Shown: positions 1 through 10,500, counted from the first letter of the stretch. The stretch is 64,000 nt of DNA from VXYL01 sp965243175 (GCA_965243175.1 OZ251532.1:2542001-2606000); one strand, 5' to 3'. Translations and numbers: made by a program. Notes: generated by a model from the letters alone, not told the origin.

Positions 1-124
1 CCACGGCGTGGTGGTGACGCCGGAGCGAACCCTTGCGGAAGGCGAGCGAATCGACCTGCTGCAACCCCTGCTGGCGAGCCCGATGCAGACGCGACGACGC
101 CGCGCCGACAAGGGCGGCCACTAA
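1..124 (+). CDS. rnfH: RnfH family protein (UPF0125), 3' end only
   Basis: The last 40 codons are visible, read from base 2 to the TAA at 122-124; the start lies outside the window. The visible part has the family's beta-grasp C-terminal half: a VTPERTLAEGERIDLLQPLL stretch, then an arginine-rich tail (RRRRADKGG). RnfH is a ubiquitin-fold protein of about 100 residues found next to bamE in many gammaproteobacteria. Its biochemical role is not established. The call rests on the C-terminal pattern together with the convergent bamE. The two genes overlap by four bases at their stop codons. Confidence 0.8.
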   Translation, partial: HGVVVTPERTLAEGERIDLLQPLLASPMQTRRRRADKGGH

Positions 125-519
125 GGGCCGGATGTCGCGCCCACCGCGGCCTCGGTGGGCTTGAAGTCGCCGCTGAAGCGCGTCAGCACGCCGTCGGAGA
201 AGAACAGCGAGAGCTTCACGTTGTCGTCCACGTAGCCGGGCACGCGCAGGGTGTACACGTAATCCCAGCGATTCGCGTCGAACGGATTGCGGATGACCGG
301 CTCGCCCATGATGAACGCCACCTGCTCCCGCGTCATGCCCGGTTTCAGGCCGTCCACCATCTCCTGGGTGATGACGTTCCCCTGCTGCACCGTCAACCGA
401 TAGACCCTCGGCAAACTGCAAGACGCCGATCCCACCAGCAGCATCGCCGCCAGCCCAAGCGCCAGCGCCCTTCCGGCGAAGCCGTGCGTCGGGCTTCGGG
501 TCGAACATCTGCTAGCCAT
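121..519 (-). CDS. bamE: Outer membrane protein assembly factor BamE (SmpA/OmlA lipoprotein)
   Basis: This 132-residue lipoprotein is the small subunit of the BAM complex, which folds beta-barrel proteins into the outer membrane. The N terminus has a hydrophobic signal and a rather weak lipobox ending SASC, with the lipid-accepting cysteine at about residue 34. The BamE core is clear: QQGN near the start of the mature protein, then LKPGMTREQV, MGEP and the NPFDANRWDYVY segment. The ATG at 519 was chosen because it puts the signal peptide at the N terminus; a reading frame extending further upstream is antisense-free but lacks a signal. The ATG lies inside the end of the upstream small gene (its TAG is at 514-512), so translation may be coupled. 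The stop converges on rnfH. Confidence 0.93.
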   Translation of the reverse strand: MASRCSTRSPTHGFAGRALALGLAAMLLVGSASCSLPRVYRLTVQQGNVITQEMVDGLKPGMTREQVAFIMGEPVIRNPFDANRWDYVYTLRVPGYVDDNVKLSLFFSDGVLTRFSGDFKPTEAAVGATSGP

Positions 520-886
520 GCGGCAGCGCTTCCAGCATCTGCTCAACAGCTTTCCTCTGGCGACTGGCAACGGGTGCTCCAGCTGCGGAGGCGCTGCACC
601 CGCCGACCTCGGATTCCGCGATGAAGGAGACGACGGGGAACGCCTCGACGTCCGCGCCGAGCAGTTCCGTGCGCAAGCGATCCGCCAGCTGGATTCGCGC
701 CAAGGGGTCGGGGAGGGCCTTGGCGTCTTCGCCATCGTCGTACTTCAAATCGACCCAGAGGAACTCGTCGCCGTAGCCGTCCACATCGGGGTTCACCGAC
801 AGCACATCCAGCGGCGTGTCCGCGCAATGGTTGTGCAGGAAGGCGTCCACCGTGTTCCGCGCCCGCTTCAGAATCTTCTGCTTCAT
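512..886 (-). CDS. Hypothetical protein, about 124 residues
   Basis: I do not recognise a family. The protein is soluble and acidic with no signal peptide or membrane segment. Its first half is basic and helical (KQKILKRARNTVDAFLHNH). The middle has aspartate-rich stretches (NPDVDGYGDEFLWVDLKYDDGE in two parts) and the tail is rich in alanine and glutamate. An in-frame GTG at 898 is an alternative start; the ATG at 886 was preferred. The stop overlaps the bamE start by eight bases, which suggests co-transcription with bamE. The tight overlap and normal codon use on the same strand support a real gene, but no homology argument is available. Confidence 0.55.
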   Translation of the reverse strand: MKQKILKRARNTVDAFLHNHCADTPLDVLSVNPDVDGYGDEFLWVDLKYDDGEDAKALPDPLARIQLADRLRTELLGADVEAFPVVSFIAESEVGGCSASAAGAPVASRQRKAVEQMLEALPHG

Positions 887-965
887 CGCTTCGCCCACAG
901 CCTCGTGGCCTAGGGCGGAGTTTAGAGAGTTCGCCCCTCGGATGGAAACGCCGCGTGCAGCCGGA

Positions 966-2936
966 TCACCGCGTTGGCGAATCCTGCAGGTACCAGGAGG
1001 CGGGGTGGTAGGAGAGGGTCCAGCGGTTGTCCCAGCCCCAGATGCCGTTCGGGATGACGTTCTTCAGGCGGCGGGAGACCGCCACGGGCTGCGGCGCCAA
1101 GCCGACCGTGCCGATGGTCCACACTTGTTCCGCGTTCACGCGCAGCAGGTTCTTGCCCAGTTCGACGCGGCGCTCTGGATCGGTGGTGGTGCGGATCTCC
1201 TCCGCCCAGCGTTGCAGGCGGCGGATGTCCTCCGGCGGCACGGCGCCGAGGCGTTCCTCCACCGGGCGGTTCGCGGTGAGGAAGAAGCGCGCCCAGTCGT
1301 TCCACATGCACATTTCCCAGCCGGTGGTCACCGGCGCCCACCACCACGGTTCCACCGGCAGCAGCACGTCGGTGACCCGGTCCGCGTGCCACAGCGTCAT
1401 CTCCATCGTTCCCGCTTCCGCCCGCGCGGACTGCAGGCCGTTGTCGACGATCTTCAAGCGCAGGTCGATGCCCACCGCCTGCCAGTAGGTGCGCACCAGG
1501 TCCATCGAGATGGCCTTGGGCGTCTCGAAATCGATGTACTCCAGGGTGATGGCGAGCTGGTCGCCGTTCGGGAACTCGCGCAGGCCGTCTCCGTCCGCGT
1601 CGCGCAGGCCGATTTCGTCGAGCAGCGCCCGGGCGCGGGGCGGGTCGTACTCGGTGTAGGCGGTGGCGAACTCCGGCTCGAAGTAGGAACTGCTGGGATG
1701 CGCGGTGACCTGGCGCGGCACGCCGCGGCCGAAGTAGATGATCTTGTTCATTTCGTCGCGGTCGATGGCCAGCGAAAGCGCCTGCCGGAAGCGCTTGTCC
1801 TGGAAGAGGCGGCGCAGGCGCACGCTCGGGTGGTTGTAGTTCGGCTGGATGGCCACGTCGCTGGCGTGCAGGCGGTTCCAGATGTGTACGGTCGTCAGGT
1901 CGCCGCGTTCGCCGAGCTTGAGCAGCGGGATGTCCTGGGTGCGCAGGTCGAAGGTGGCGAAGTCCAGCTGGCCGTTCGCAGCACGCGCCGTGACCACTTC
2001 CTGGTTGTCCACCACTTCCGCGTCCACGCGGTCGATGTAGGGCAGCTGGTTGCCGGCCGGGTCCACCTTGAAGTAGTAGGGGTTGCGCTCCATGCGCAGC
2101 ATCTGGATGGTGCGGCTGAGGACGCGGTAGGGGCGCAGCGTGGGCACGTCCGCGCTTTCTTCGATGGCCCAGTCGCGCAACGCGCCGAGCCGCGCCATCC
2201 AGGTGATGAAGCCGCCTTCCCGCACCTTCGCGTTGAGTTCCTCCCGGTCCACGTATTTGGGGTGGAAGTTCTTGAAGTAGTGCGCCGGATCGACGAAGTA
2301 GTTGCCGAACTGCGCGATCAGGTTCACGAACAGCGGATTCGGCTGCTCAAAGACGTAGCGGAAGGAGAGGTCGTCCAGCTTCTCGATGCGCCCGCCGAGA
2401 ACCCGCCGCGACGTGACCGGCGCCCACTCCTCGTTCATCCACAGGTCGTCGAAGCTGAACACGAAGTCGTCGCTCGTGAGGGGCATTCCGTCCGACCAGC
2501 GGATGCCCTCGCGCAGACGCAGCGTGATCACCCGCCCGTCCTCGCTCACGTGCCAGGACTCGGCCAGATTGGGCAGGAAGCCGCGCATGTCCGCCGAAAT
2601 CGTGAGCGCGGCCTCGGTCGGCACGAACTGTGGCAAATCGGTGAGGACGATGCGCGCGGTGCCGCCGTAGCTGCCGATGCCGCCGTAGGGAACGACGACC
2701 AGCGGATCGGCCGGTAGGCGTTCTTCCAACGGCGGCAAGTCCTGTTCGGCGAGATAGGGGCTCTCGTTGAAGCGCGAGATGCCGGCTTCTGCAGCCGTCC
2801 GCGGCGCCTCGAACCACGCCGCTGGCCAACCCCGCTCGTGGACATCGACGTCCTGGCCTTCGAGGGGTTCGGCGAATACGCCAACGGCCAGCGCTGCCGC
2901 GAACAGAGCGGAGAGGAAGTGGACGAATAGAAACAC
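966..2936 (-). CDS. ABC transporter substrate-binding protein, family 5 (peptide/opine type)
   Basis: This 656-residue periplasmic binding protein belongs to the SBP_bac_5 family, which delivers peptides or other solutes to ABC importers. A signal peptide (LSALFAAALAVGVFA) is followed by a long mature region. Family features include LAESWHVSEDGRVITLRLREG, W-S-D-G-M-P-L-T-S-D-D-F, and a later VDPAGNQLPYIDRVD segment. The protein is about 100 residues longer than DppA, because of an N-terminal extension typical of the larger members of the family. The only start near the signal peptide is a GTG at 2936, without a convincing ribosome site. It lies 22 bases after the DUF1501 gene on the same strand. 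No permease or ATPase subunit is in the window, so it either works with a distant transporter or has been recruited to the neighbouring secreted-protein cluster. Confidence 0.85.
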   Translation of the reverse strand: MFLFVHFLSALFAAALAVGVFAEPLEGQDVDVHERGWPAAWFEAPRTAAEAGISRFNESPYLAEQDLPPLEERLPADPLVVVPYGGIGSYGGTARIVLTDLPQFVPTEAALTISADMRGFLPNLAESWHVSEDGRVITLRLREGIRWSDGMPLTSDDFVFSFDDLWMNEEWAPVTSRRVLGGRIEKLDDLSFRYVFEQPNPLFVNLIAQFGNYFVDPAHYFKNFHPKYVDREELNAKVREGGFITWMARLGALRDWAIEESADVPTLRPYRVLSRTIQMLRMERNPYYFKVDPAGNQLPYIDRVDAEVVDNQEVVTARAANGQLDFATFDLRTQDIPLLKLGERGDLTTVHIWNRLHASDVAIQPNYNHPSVRLRRLFQDKRFRQALSLAIDRDEMNKIIYFGRGVPRQVTAHPSSSYFEPEFATAYTEYDPPRARALLDEIGLRDADGDGLREFPNGDQLAITLEYIDFETPKAISMDLVRTYWQAVGIDLRLKIVDNGLQSARAEAGTMEMTLWHADRVTDVLLPVEPWWWAPVTTGWEMCMWNDWARFFLTANRPVEERLGAVPPEDIRRLQRWAEEIRTTTDPERRVELGKNLLRVNAEQVWTIGTVGLAPQPVAVSRRLKNVIPNGIWGWDNRWTLSYHPASWYLQDSPTR

Positions 2937-2958
2937 TTGCGGTGCGACGTCAGCCCAA

Positions 2959-4182
2959 TCAGCCGAAGAACGCGAAGTCTTCCGTATGGTTGATTCGGAA
3001 CCGCTGCGTGGCTGGCGACTGTTCGATGCCCAGGTGGCGGCGCAGCGCTTTGTGGACGTGCCTTGGGTGGATGATGGCGCCGTTTGCGTCGTCGCGTCGC
3101 AAGGTGGCCGGGTCGATGCGGTGCGCGAAGTGCAGGCCGTCGGTTTCGCCCACTGCGCGGTCGGTCCAGTGCTGGTTCTTCTCCATCACGACGTAGCTGC
3201 CGATGGGCCAGTGGTCCTTGCCGTCGTTCTCGTTGTAGAAGTTGGTTCGCCCGAAATCCGAACCGATCACCACCACCAAGCGATCGGCCACGCCTCGCGC
3301 CTCGGCGTGCTCCCACAGGAAGTCGACGCCGTCGGTGAGTTGCGCCAGCGCTTGGGCGTGCATCCCGTCGTGGTCGCCGTGCGTATCGAAGCCGCCTGTG
3401 AAAAGGTCGGCGCTCACGGCCACTCCGCTCTCGAACGCGGCGACTGCCAGTTGCGTCTGCGTACGCAAGCCGCCTCCCAAGTCTTCCGGAAGCGCGTCGG
3501 CGAAGGCCGCGAAATCCTCTCCGTTGAACGCGGACTCGAAGTTGGCAAGGCTGCGGGCGGCCCGAGGCATCAATCCTGGCGTGGCCGTGCGAGCACCAAT
3601 GGCCTTGCTTCGGGCAGCAGCGTATTGCTCGACCATCTGCCTTTCGCTTCTTTCGTAGACGTAGGAAGGGCCGAACAGGTCATGCAGCCGGCGACCATTG
3701 CCGAAGCGCATGGCGTTCGTGACTCCTTGCGTCGCGGAGTAGCCGCCGAAGGTCAAGTACGGCATTTCCAGCCCGGCGCCGTGATGCGCGGCCAGCAAGG
3801 CCGTCAAGGAGGGGTAGCCGTTCGTGTTCCTGCCGCTCCAGTTGTACCGGGCGCCGGTGCCGTGGGAGTTGGTTTGCGCGTCCACGCCGTTGATGACCAG
3901 CATGCGCCGGTGGTACTTGGCGAAGAACGCGACGTTGTCGGCGAACGGCGCGAAGGCGATGCCGCCGGCTTCCCGAATGTCGTCCTCTTCGGCCCAGTGG
4001 TTGATGATGCGTTCGTCCGGCACGTTCGCCTTGGGATCGCAGAAGCTGGTGGGGTCCCAGCCGCCACCTGCTTGCACGGAGACGAGCAGCTTGCCCGGAT
4101 AGTCCGCGGCGCGAACGATGGGCATGGAAAGGCCCACGCCGCCAAGCGCCAGCCCTCCCTTGATGATGTTGCGTCTGTTCAT
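2959..4182 (-). CDS. DUF1501 family protein, Tat-exported
   Basis: This 407-residue protein starts with a twin-arginine signal (NRRNIIKGGLALGG), so it is probably folded in the cytoplasm and exported by the Tat system. The mature part has DUF1501 features: an alkaline phosphatase-like fold region with FGGYSATQG, SGRNTNGYPS, DTHGDHDGMH and VVIGSDFGRTNFYN. The catalytic role of this family is not established; it resembles sulfatases and phosphatases. DUF1501 genes are very often paired with large cytochrome-like DUF1588/DUF1592 or DUF1800 genes, and the gene just upstream here (24-base gap) is such a partner. The pair is likely one operon transcribed from the promoter near 7360. Confidence 0.88.
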   Translation of the reverse strand: MNRRNIIKGGLALGGVGLSMPIVRAADYPGKLLVSVQAGGGWDPTSFCDPKANVPDERIINHWAEEDDIREAGGIAFAPFADNVAFFAKYHRRMLVINGVDAQTNSHGTGARYNWSGRNTNGYPSLTALLAAHHGAGLEMPYLTFGGYSATQGVTNAMRFGNGRRLHDLFGPSYVYERSERQMVEQYAAARSKAIGARTATPGLMPRAARSLANFESAFNGEDFAAFADALPEDLGGGLRTQTQLAVAAFESGVAVSADLFTGGFDTHGDHDGMHAQALAQLTDGVDFLWEHAEARGVADRLVVVIGSDFGRTNFYNENDGKDHWPIGSYVVMEKNQHWTDRAVGETDGLHFAHRIDPATLRRDDANGAIIHPRHVHKALRRHLGIEQSPATQRFRINHTEDFAFFG

Positions 4183-4206
4183 TCTCGGTCTTGCGTTTCG
4201 TGGGTT

Positions 4207-7200
4207 TCAAAGATGGAGATAGCGGTAGTCCATGAGCATGGCGGTAAGCGTCATGCCCCAAGCCTCCATCATCCACATCTCCTCTTCGGTCGCCGTAATG
4301 CTGTGCAGATGGTCGGACAACGGCCCGTGATTCCACCTGAACCACGAGTTGCCTTCGTCTTCGTCGTGCAGGGCTGCGTCCAGGATGCCTTCCATGTAGC
4401 GGTGGTCATGTTGACCGCCGTCGTACCACCCGCGGATCGCTGGCCGGCCCTGGCGGGGGTCCGACTGCTGCCGCCAGGCGTCCACCAAGAACCGATAGGC
4501 ATCGAGAACGTCCGTGGACTTCCTATCGGTCTGCAGGCCAAAGAAATTGCCATGCAGTTCGACGAGCTTGTCCTTGATGGCGTCCGGCGCAGTTTCTGGG
4601 GTTTCGTCCAACTCGATGCCGGCGAACAGTCGGCGCTCGTCTTGCGGGACCAAGAAGAAATCTCGAGCGACGACGGCGATGGAGATCTCCATCGCCTGCT
4701 TCTTGGCAACGAGCGCCATCGGCATCGTGAAGGCGCGATTCCGATGCGTCGTGTCCCGGGAGTCGATGCCGCCGTAGAGTACGCGGTAGTTTCGCTCGAT
4801 GGTGCCGAGCGGCCGGTCCCGTTCAGGGCCGGTCACTCTGCGATAGCGTCCCCATGTGAAGCCGGTGAGGGCCTCCGTCTTGGCCACTAGTTCCTCCGGC
4901 GTCAGCGGCCTCGCGGCGCCGGCCGTTTGCAGGGCGGCGTGGCGGACCGGGTCCGCATCCGTGACGTGCTCCGCCATGAACCATTTGGACACGACGAGTT
5001 CCGTCAGCAGGTCCTTCAGGTTGTAGGGCGTGCCGCCGCGAATGCCAGCGCGGAACATCCGCGCAAGGCGCTCGACGTCCTCGTTCTGGGACTCGGCGGC
5101 GAGACGCGCACCTTCGTAATCCGCGCTGTCCGCGTCCGTTGGCGGCACCACGACTTCGCTGCCCATGATGGCGGGCCACCAGAACTTGACGGTGGCCTCG
5201 GCGAAGCGTTCGTCCTCGGCGATTCGTCGACCGAGCCACTCCGAACTGTTGCTGGTGCGCGGTGCCCGTCGACCGTTGAAGCCCGCCGCTCGCATGTCGC
5301 GAAACCAAACGTCGCCTTCCTCGTAGGCGCTCGGAACGCTCAGACGGGTACGCAGCGTCGCTCCTTCGGACGACCAGGCAACCACTTCGAACCGGTGCTT
5401 GCCTTTCCTCAAATTCTTGAAGCAGTCGCCTCCGAAGTGCAGCCATGCGGAGCAGCTCTTGTCGAGCGCGAAATGGCCGCCGCGATCCGATGCATCCGGG
5501 CGCTCCTTTTTGCAGGTGGTGGTGTCGTCATAGCTGTAACTCATGCTCCACAGCGGTTCCTCGGCAACCTGTCGTCCGGCGGCGTTTCGCACCACCACTG
5601 TCTCCAAGTACACGTGGCCGCCGGCGTGGTCGGTGCTCGGTTGCTCGAACAAGAGCCCAGCGTCGTACCGTTTGTCCACCAGATCGGCTTCCATCGAGAC
5701 CGTGGTGCGTTCGAGCGGCAACTTCTCTGTCGATAGCAGGCGCCAGGTCGACTCCTTGTAGGACTCCGGCAACGAGTCCAAGCCCCGATTCGAGCGGTAC
5801 TCGCCGTCTTCGTCGTAGTTCTGAAAGGTCCCGGCAACGGGATCGAGTATGGCGTGGCAACCGGTGCAGGCCGGGTTGTTCATGGTGGGATTCTTCTCGT
5901 CGGCGAGGGCGTCGATGTCAATGGCTCGCCTACCCAGCCGTTCCACGTCCACGCCGAGGAAGTGGTAGTACGCCCAACGCGCCCGCGCCCGGTTGCGATT
6001 GGTCGGCGACGTCGGATGGCGGTAGAGCAGCGAGACGGTGTTGAGAAGCCCCGCGTGGGGGTAGTCCGCAACCAGCCCAGGGTCCGTGATTCGGCGGCCA
6101 AACTCGTCGCGCTCCCGCACGAACTTCCCGGAATCCGGGTAGTAGTCGACGATGCGGGCTGGTCGGAAATCGTGAATGTCGTCCGTCTCTTCGAACGTCG
6201 GCTTAGAGCCGTAGACTACCGCCGCCGCGGGGTTGGCCATGACGTAGTCGGCGGTGAGCACTTCGGTGTACGGCAGGTCGTTTACGACCACGTGGGCGAT
6301 GAGCTCCAACGGCGCCCGTTGCAAGCCGTAACTTGCGCCTCCTACGAAATGCCCGTAAGTGCGCTCGGACCCGTTGCCTTCCTCCGCCCGCCTACGCAGT
6401 CGATAGCCTTCGTTCACAGAGTTCACGAAGCGGTTGGAAAATCCCAGGTGGCCAGCGTCCGTCAGCAGCCGATCGTTCGCCGCGCGGATCAGAAAATCGT
6501 GAAAGCCTGGGCCGGTCATCAAGCCGCGAGTCGCGGCGCGAAGCTGCGTCCAGCCGCCCAGAGAAGCGTATTCGGCGTCCGTGGGAATGCGTCCGGCCAG
6601 AATGATCGCCGCTTGGTAGAGCGTCCTGCGGCCGCCTCGCCCGCGCACGGTATCGAACAGCGTCTGCGCGGTGACCGCGGCATTGTCGCTTCCGCCCAGC
6701 AAATCCAGAAAGCGCCGCATGTCCGCGTATTGGGCGCTGCCGGCGGCGACCTGGATGCCGCCGCCGTGGCCCCTTGCCCCTTTGATCTTGTCGAGAACCA
6801 GCGCGTCGCCATCCGTTGCGACAGCCAGCAAGTCCTCGAACGCGCCATAGTTGAGAGACAGGTGATCGCTGCGAGACGAGGGCACGAACACCAGTCGCGT
6901 GTGCCCCGAGACGCCGTCGGAGACGTGGCAGCGAACGCACTTCGTCTGCACCACCGGCCCCGAGATGCGCTGGCGGAACACGGTCTCGGCGGTTTCGTCG
7001 CTGTTGTTCGTGGCGCTGTTCCAAGTAGCGGTGGTCGCTGGCTTCCGGTGGTCGAGCAGCAGAGCGGCGTCCGAAGCTGCAGCTGGCGGCGTCGAATGGG
7101 CGAAGTAGGGCTTCTGCTCGCTCGGCGTCGATGCGTACATCGTGCTTGGCATGCGCGCATGGGCTTGCTCGCGGGCAGCTGCGGCGGCGATGCTCTCGAC

Positions 7201-7323
7201 GTGTTCCTCGAAAGGCCGCTCAGGCGCGTCCAGCGGAGGCAGGCCGTCCGCGGCGCCCGGCACGGCGATGCCCGCCACGAGACAGCCCCAGAACCAACCG
7301 ATTCGCACCTTCACTCCCGTCAT
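4207..7323 (-). CDS. Large secreted DUF1588-type protein with two c-type heme motifs
   Basis: This protein of about 1,038 residues has an N-terminal signal (WFWGCLVAGIAVPGAADG). It carries two CxxCH heme-attachment motifs: CVRCH at about residues 129-133, and CTGCH at about residue 486 inside a DUF1588-like stretch (NPACTGCHAILDPVAGTF). Cysteine-rich segments follow. Such proteins are exported and attached to heme, and are found paired with DUF1501 proteins, as here. Substrate and reaction are unknown. Upstream in-frame codons extend the frame to 8106, but that part is antisense to the next gene and lacks a signal. The ATG at 7323 was chosen because it starts the signal peptide and lies about 30 bases after a good promoter; a GTG nine bases on (7314) is an alternative. 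Confidence 0.8.
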   Translation of the reverse strand: MTGVKVRIGWFWGCLVAGIAVPGAADGLPPLDAPERPFEEHVESIAAAAAREQAHARMPSTMYASTPSEQKPYFAHSTPPAAASDAALLLDHRKPATTATWNSATNNSDETAETVFRQRISGPVVQTKCVRCHVSDGVSGHTRLVFVPSSRSDHLSLNYGAFEDLLAVATDGDALVLDKIKGARGHGGGIQVAAGSAQYADMRRFLDLLGGSDNAAVTAQTLFDTVRGRGGRRTLYQAAIILAGRIPTDAEYASLGGWTQLRAATRGLMTGPGFHDFLIRAANDRLLTDAGHLGFSNRFVNSVNEGYRLRRRAEEGNGSERTYGHFVGGASYGLQRAPLELIAHVVVNDLPYTEVLTADYVMANPAAAVVYGSKPTFEETDDIHDFRPARIVDYYPDSGKFVRERDEFGRRITDPGLVADYPHAGLLNTVSLLYRHPTSPTNRNRARARWAYYHFLGVDVERLGRRAIDIDALADEKNPTMNNPACTGCHAILDPVAGTFQNYDEDGEYRSNRGLDSLPESYKESTWRLLSTEKLPLERTTVSMEADLVDKRYDAGLLFEQPSTDHAGGHVYLETVVVRNAAGRQVAEEPLWSMSYSYDDTTTCKKERPDASDRGGHFALDKSCSAWLHFGGDCFKNLRKGKHRFEVVAWSSEGATLRTRLSVPSAYEEGDVWFRDMRAAGFNGRRAPRTSNSSEWLGRRIAEDERFAEATVKFWWPAIMGSEVVVPPTDADSADYEGARLAAESQNEDVERLARMFRAGIRGGTPYNLKDLLTELVVSKWFMAEHVTDADPVRHAALQTAGAARPLTPEELVAKTEALTGFTWGRYRRVTGPERDRPLGTIERNYRVLYGGIDSRDTTHRNRAFTMPMALVAKKQAMEISIAVVARDFFLVPQDERRLFAGIELDETPETAPDAIKDKLVELHGNFFGLQTDRKSTDVLDAYRFLVDAWRQQSDPRQGRPAIRGWYDGGQHDHRYMEGILDAALHDEDEGNSWFRWNHGPLSDHLHSITATEEEMWMMEAWGMTLTAMLMDYRYLHL

Positions 7324-7359
7324 CCACCTTGCGCACGGGTTCGCGATCAAGCGAGGGGG

Positions 7360-7387
7360 AGTGTAGCCGTTGACCGGACTTCCGCAA
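7360..7387 (-). promoter_or_regulatory. Putative sigma70 promoter for the DUF1588-DUF1501-SBP operon
   Basis: On the minus strand a TTGCGG (7387-7382) is separated by 16 bases from TACACT (7365-7360). Transcription would begin about 30 bases before the ATG at 7323. This is a pattern match only, in the 222-base divergent region between the two flanking genes. A TTGACT at 7487-7492 could serve the plus-strand gene but has no good -10. Confidence 0.45.
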
Positions 7388-7545
7388 CTCGCAAGATTCG
7401 GACGTCGGGTAGTTCGCCTGTCTCGCCGGTGGAGGTTCTTGCCTGCTGGCGGTGAGAGCGCTGCAAGGCCGCGCTCCGGCAAAGAATTGACTCTAGGCGC
7501 TTGGTGCGCTTGCATGGCTGCGTCGCGAGCCCAAGGGCGGCTTGG

Positions 7546-10500
7546 ATGATGAGTGAAGGGGCTGCCGGGCGGGCTTCCGCTTCTGCGGGCGCGGTGCTTG
7601 CGGTGGCGGGTGCCGAGGCGCGGGAGCTTTGGCGTTCGACGCGGGCTTGGGTGTTCGTCGTTCTCTTGGTGGGGGCGACGCTGCTTGCCTTTCTGGTCGG
7701 CAGCCGGCTGCATGGCGCGTATTCGGCCGAGCATCCGCTTGTCGGGTTCCTTGGCGCTCCTTTCTTCATGTCCCAGTTCGGCGCGTACTTGCTGGCGCTT
7801 GGCCTTGCTGGTGCGGTTCTCGTCGCGTTCCGCGCACGGGCTGGGTTCGGCGATCTCGATGGCGTTGCGGAGACTGTGGCGTGCCGTCCGGTTTCCAACT
7901 TGGTTCTTCTTGGAGGGCGGGTGTTCGCTCTCGTCGCTACGACGTGGCTGTCGATTGTCGCCGCGCTTGTCGCTACCGAAGGTGTTGGCGCGGTTGGGGT
8001 GCTTGCGGAGCAGGCGTTGATCGAGCCCGTGTCGATTGCGTCCTTTCTGTTCGTCGATGCGTTGCCAGCGACGATGTTCTGGGGAGTGTGCGTCGTGCTG
8101 CTCCATGTGGTCGTGCGCAATCGGTTCCTTGCCGTGCTATTGGCGTTGACGCTGCTTGCGTTCATGTGGCGCACCGTTGGCGAGATCCCTGTTTGGGCGT
8201 TCTCGACGATCGTTCCGGTGGGTTCGCTTCGGCATCCGGTGTCGGACATGGTGCCGTGGTTCGTCGATGGCTGGACGGTCTTGCAGCGTGGGTCGATGGT
8301 GGTTTGCGCGGCTGGGGCGTTGATGCTCGCCGCGGGATTGTGTCGACGGCGCGATGATCGGAACCGCTCGATGCTTCGCTTCGGCGGGTTGCTGGTGGTT
8401 GTGGGGTGTGCGGGCGTGGGGTTGCTTGTCTTGCACGAGGCGAAGCGCAGCGACTTGCGCGAACAGTGGCTGGCCGCACACGAGCTCGCCTCGCATGGGG
8501 GTGCGGGTTTCGACATCGAACGAATAGCTGGCCGGGTGTCTATCGATCCGGGCGCTGAGCTTGGCATTGAGTTGGCGGTTCATTTGAGGGCGCATCGGGA
8601 TCTCCGAACGCTCGTCTTCGGCCTCAATCCGGCGATGCGCGTCGCGGTATTGCAAACATCTGGCGAAGGCGTGGCGTTTCGACACGAAGACGGACTGCTG
8701 GTCATCGACTTGGCGGCCCCGCTCGCTGCTGGCGAAACGCTGGTGCTGGACCTCGGCGCGAGAGGCGTGCCGGACGGGGGCTTCGCGTACTTGGACAGCG
8801 CCATCGATCCCCGCGATGTTTCCGCGGGCAACAGCGTGAGGCTCTTGGGTACCGAAGCGCTGATTTTCGACGACGCCTACGTTGCTTTGATGCCGGCGGT
8901 GCGATGGCTGCCCATTGCCGGCGCGAACTATCGGCGCGACGACGGGTCGGCAAGTCCACGCGATTTCTTCGACGTCGATCTTGTCGTGGACGTTCCAGAA
9001 ACATGGCATGTGGCTGGCGCTTCCAAGATGCCCTCCGGCGAAGGGCGATGGAGATTCCGCTACCGCCCGACGGTCGCCGTGGACGAAGTGGGCCTGTTCG
9101 CTTCCGCGTTCGAGCGGCGGAGCAATCAGGCGGGCGACGTGGAAATCGAGCTTCTCTTCCATCCTCGGCACATGCGCAATGTGGAACTGTTCGCGGGCGC
9201 GGCGGACGTCGTTGCCGACTATGCGACGGATATCCTGGCGCACGTCGAGAGCCAAGGCCTTCCATTTCCTTACGCCAACTTGAGCATCGTCGAAGTGCCG
9301 GCGCATCTTCGCGCCTACGGAGGCGGCCAACGCATGGCCCCAGCGCTCCGATTGCCGGGCATTGTGGGCCTGCGGGAAATCGCGTTTCCCACGGCTCACC
9401 TCGAAACGCTCGTCGCCCATATCGACAGCGTCATGGACGACCCTGAATCCGCCGCGAACGCGAAGGCTGGCCACCTGATCACCTATGCCCGCCAAGCAGG
9501 CCTGCTCCGTGGAGTCGCCAACAGCTTCCTGAACACCGTAGCGGGCACGAGCGGCCCCGATGCCCTCGCGTTGGAGCTGCTTTGCCTCGACCTTGCGGAC
9601 CGTCTGTTGCCGCGTCCGAACGCGGCCCGCATCGAATCCGCGCGCTTGTTCGCCGAAGACGAAGGGCCCGGACTTCTGGTGGGATTGCTGCCGAGCTCGA
9701 CCGACGGTGCGCCGTCGATGCTGCGCGCGCTGGTCTGGCGCTTCTGGTCGGCCGCCGATCGGCCGGCGATTTGGGAAGAGCTGGCGAATGTGTCGAGCGA
9801 AGAAGCGGTCTCCGACTACGGAAATGGGACGCTTGCCCTTCGAGTCGGCAAGATCGCGCAGGCCGTCATCGACGTGCATGGTCAGCGCAAGGCTGCGGCA
9901 CTGCTCGCCGCGCTCCGCAGCCGCTACGCTGGCCGCGCTTTCACCATTGCCGACTTCACCGCGGTCGCTGGTTCCCAGGGCTTGCCGATTGCGCCGCTGC
10001 TCGATGGTTGGCTACGCAGCGCTGCTCTGCCTAGATTCGTCGCGTCGTCCGCCAACGTCGCGCGACTTGTGGACGACGGCACAGGGCTGCGCTACCAAAC
10101 GCGCATGCACGTCTACAACAAAGCGGATGTGCCCGGCGTCGTCGCGTTGAGCACGGACCGCTACGGGGTGGAACGCGCAACGCCAGTGGTGGTCGCCGGG
10201 CGAACATCGGTCGAGTTGGATTGGGTGAGCCCCGAACCGCCGGCGTTTCTGTGGCTGCACTCCTACCTGTCGGCGAATCGGCATCCCTTCTCGGTCCATG
10301 TCGAGACGACGACGCAAGAGGCCGCAGACGGTCCATTCGGCGCCAGACCGAGCGAGTGGCGGCCCGAGCGCGAGCCAAGTTTGATCGTCGACGACTTGGA
10401 CCCAGGCTTCTCCGTGGAGGCCGACGCCCACGAAAACCGATGGCGGTTCCATTTGCCGAACATCGGCGCAACACCGGAGTTCGACCAGGGCCTTCCCGTG

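Noticed and set aside
816..2717. Long plus-strand frame opposite the solute-binding protein
   Set aside because: It is antisense to a clear SBP_bac_5 protein and its product is valine/arginine-rich without a recognisable domain.
8137..9879. Minus-strand frame opposite the permease/M1-like gene
   Set aside because: A GC-driven shadow; it has no ribosome site or domain, and the plus strand has membrane helices in order.
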